Shown one piece after another: positions 29,372-30,987 of a stretch of 30,987 bases of DNA. The position numbers were made by a program, and so were the translations under genes. The stretch is from positions 1 to 30,987 of the forward strand of contig UQFK01000011.1 of the NCBI GenBank assembly GCA_900540345.1, read 5' to 3'. The notes under the pieces were generated by a model. That model worked only from the letters and a program-made list of their open reading frames with translations. It did not search any database and was not told the DNA's origin. Position 1 is the stretch's first letter. Every line of letters begins with the position of its first letter. This DNA is from an uncultured Eggerthella sp. Lineage in GTDB: Bacteria; Actinomycetota; Coriobacteriia; Coriobacteriales; Eggerthellaceae.

Positions 29372-30952
29372 TCATAGATTTAAGACCCAGAGCTTCGTAA
29401 GCTCAGTTGCAAGCGTAAGCTTGTCGATCACCTCATCTGAAAGATCAGCTTCGATGTTCATGAACACCAGCACAAGATCGGAATCATCCATCGTGCTCAC
29501 TTGCATGGTGGTGATGTTCACGTTTGCATCGCCAAGTATCGTTCCGATACTACCAACACGACCCGGCTGATCGACATATTGCATAACCAGAAAATGGTCA
29601 CCTGGTGCGATATCGCACTGATAACCCATGAATGAAACGATACGCGGTGCTTGCACCAAACCCGCTGTCGTACCAACAATCACATCACCGTCTGCCTCGA
29701 TCCGCACACATGAGGCATACTCTTGCGCATCAGCTGAAGAATGCATCTCAATACGAATGCCGTGACGTTGTGCAATGGTATCGACATTTGTAGGGGTTAC
29801 ACGAACACGCTTCTCACCAGAAAGATAACCATCAAGAGCACTTGCAACGAGCAAACGAGCATCAAGCCCAGCAAGATTACCTGCTGTTGTAACCGAAAGC
29901 GTCGCAGGAAGCTCCCCTTTATTCATCTGCGAGAGTGCAGAGCCGATGAGCTTACATACCGGAACATAGGGCGCAAGAAGCTCCATGTCGTCACTTGAGA
30001 CTGAAGATATATTAAGCGCCGTGGTAACGACCGATCCAGAAAGGCCATCCGCAACGTATTCTGCGATCTGCATGCCTGCTCGATACTGAGCTTCGAAGGT
30101 CAAAGATCCCACATGGGGAGTGAGAGTCGCTTGCTTAAACTCGTGAAGTGGACTGTCATAGCAAGGCTGCTCTTCCCAGACATCGATACCGCAAGCTGCA
30201 ACCTTTCCTGCAGCGATGAAATCGGAAAGAGCTTTAATATCATAGATTCCGCCACGCGCTCCATTCACCAAGATGACACCATCTTTCATGCGCGCAAATT
30301 CTTCAGGACCAAACATTCGAATCGTCTCATCAGTGGCAGGCAGATGCACCGTAATGAAATCCGCGATCGGCAAGATATCCTCAAGCGAATCGTAGAGCTT
30401 AACTCCAAGTTGAGCAGCGCGCTCACGCGAACAATAAGGATCGTAGCCAACCAGATTCATTCCAAACGCTCGTGCACGATCCGCTACAAGTCCGCCAATC
30501 CTCCCAAGACCAAAGATCGCAAGCGTCTTATGGTAAAGCTCAGTTCCATAGAAATCGCGGCGACTCCAACCACCTTGCTTCATACACGCATCGGCTGCTG
30601 CAACATTACGCGCTGCTGAGAGCATAAGCGCAAACGTGTGCTCTGCAGCAGAAACCGTATTAGAGACCGGAGCATTGCAGACGATGACACCATATGCATT
30701 CGCGGCTTCGATGTCGATATTATCGACGCCCACGCCTGCTCGACCAACGACGCGCAACTTCTTACCAGCTTCAAAGACAGCGCGATCGAGCGTTGTTGCA
30801 GAGCGGACGATGAGCGCATCATAATCTTTGATGATAGAGACAAGATCGGCATGAGAAAGATCATAGTTACAATCGACCTCATAACCCTTTTCTTGTAGGT
30901 ATTCGATCCCCTCTGGAACGATCTCATCAGTGATCAAGATCTTTTCCGCCAT
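29372..30952 (-). CDS. serA: D-3-phosphoglycerate dehydrogenase (long form with ACT domain)
   Basis: SerA makes 3-phosphohydroxypyruvate, the first step of serine synthesis. The 526-residue protein is the long form found in actinobacteria and Bacillus: a 2-hydroxyacid dehydrogenase core (about 1-315), an intervening ASB-like domain (about 320-450) and an ACT domain (about 454-526) that commonly senses serine. The Rossmann loop is GLGRIG (148-153), with D171 after the next strand favouring NAD. Catalytic residues are R233 in GARGG, E260/E261 in DVWEEQP and H280 in TPHVG. The family's HLGASTxEAQ segment reads HVGSLTFEAQ here, and ARGGxVDE reads ARGGIYDI. GAGGAG lies 5 bases before the ATG. The promoter would be at or beyond the window edge. 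Confidence 0.96.
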   Translation of the reverse strand: MAEKILITDEIVPEGIEYLQEKGYEVDCNYDLSHADLVSIIKDYDALIVRSATTLDRAVFEAGKKLRVVGRAGVGVDNIDIEAANAYGVIVCNAPVSNTVSAAEHTFALMLSAARNVAAADACMKQGGWSRRDFYGTELYHKTLAIFGLGRIGGLVADRARAFGMNLVGYDPYCSRERAAQLGVKLYDSLEDILPIADFITVHLPATDETIRMFGPEEFARMKDGVILVNGARGGIYDIKALSDFIAAGKVAACGIDVWEEQPCYDSPLHEFKQATLTPHVGSLTFEAQYRAGMQIAEYVADGLSGSVVTTALNISSVSSDDMELLAPYVPVCKLIGSALSQMNKGELPATLSVTTAGNLAGLDARLLVASALDGYLSGEKRVRVTPTNVDTIAQRHGIRIEMHSSADAQEYASCVRIEADGDVIVGTTAGLVQAPRIVSFMGYQCDIAPGDHFLVMQYVDQPGRVGSIGTILGDANVNITTMQVSTMDDSDLVLVFMNIEADLSDEVIDKLTLATELTKLWVLNL

Positions 30953-30987
30953 GAATGCTCCTCACTTCTTGAAGATTAAAGCGGACA

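Noticed and set aside
1..30987. Mobile elements, CRISPR, restriction or toxin-antitoxin systems
   Set aside because: No transposase, integrase, regular repeats or defence-gene motifs seen; all main frames are housekeeping or cell-envelope genes.

Overview
This window reads as an ordinary chromosomal stretch of a bacterium, most likely an actinobacterium of the Coriobacteriia type. That placement is an inference. Support comes from the rpsA-coaE-uvrB gene order known in actinobacteria (here with mnmA inserted), a long SerA with a C-terminal ACT domain, a two-domain polyphosphate:AMP phosphotransferase, and a class B sortase plus L,D-transpeptidase that fit a Gram-positive wall. GC looks moderate by eye, close to half, so this is not a high-GC actinomycete. 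Most starts have AAGGAG-like ribosome binding sites. I see no phage genes, insertion sequences, CRISPR arrays or rRNA, and no gene-free stretch longer than about 280 bases.

Layout, left to right. (1) Positions 1-1260, minus: the start of a Gfo/Idh/MocA oxidoreductase, and upstream of it a shikimate/quinate dehydrogenase of the YdiB type with its own terminator. (2) 1458-1683, plus: a promoter, tRNA-Pro(TGG), tRNA-Gly(TCC) and a terminator. (3) 10946 down to 1729, minus: an eight-gene run leuC-leuD-leuB-hisS-aspS-L,D-transpeptidase-murI-rdgB with short gaps or overlaps and no clear internal terminator. It joins leucine synthesis, two tRNA synthetases, wall building and nucleotide clean-up. (4) 11058-12608, minus: an MprF-like flippase-domain membrane protein with its own terminator. 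(5) 12887-13750, plus: a membrane-anchored J-domain protein, possibly leaderless. (6) 19954 down to 13841, minus: polyphosphate:AMP phosphotransferase, sortase B, purM, purN, purH, ending in a strong terminator. (7) 20140-24118, plus: exopolyphosphatase and polyphosphate kinase 1, divergent from block 6. (8) 30952 down to 24140, minus: serA, then rpsA, mnmA, coaE and uvrB.

The most coherent theme is polyphosphate and nucleotide metabolism. PPK1 (makes polyP), Ppx (degrades it) and PAP (uses polyP to turn AMP into ADP) sit head to head, and the PAP side continues into the last IMP-forming genes purM, purN and purH. PPK1 carries an unusual acidic C-terminal tail of about 245 residues that ends in a short basic-aromatic segment. 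The ppk1 terminator is written inside the last codons of the convergent uvrB gene. The rpsA leader holds two hairpins, one at the predicted 5' end and one over the ribosome binding site. I did not find a clearly new multi-gene system; the best candidates for follow-up are the polyP locus with its tailed PPK1, the sortase inside the purine run, and the membrane J-protein.
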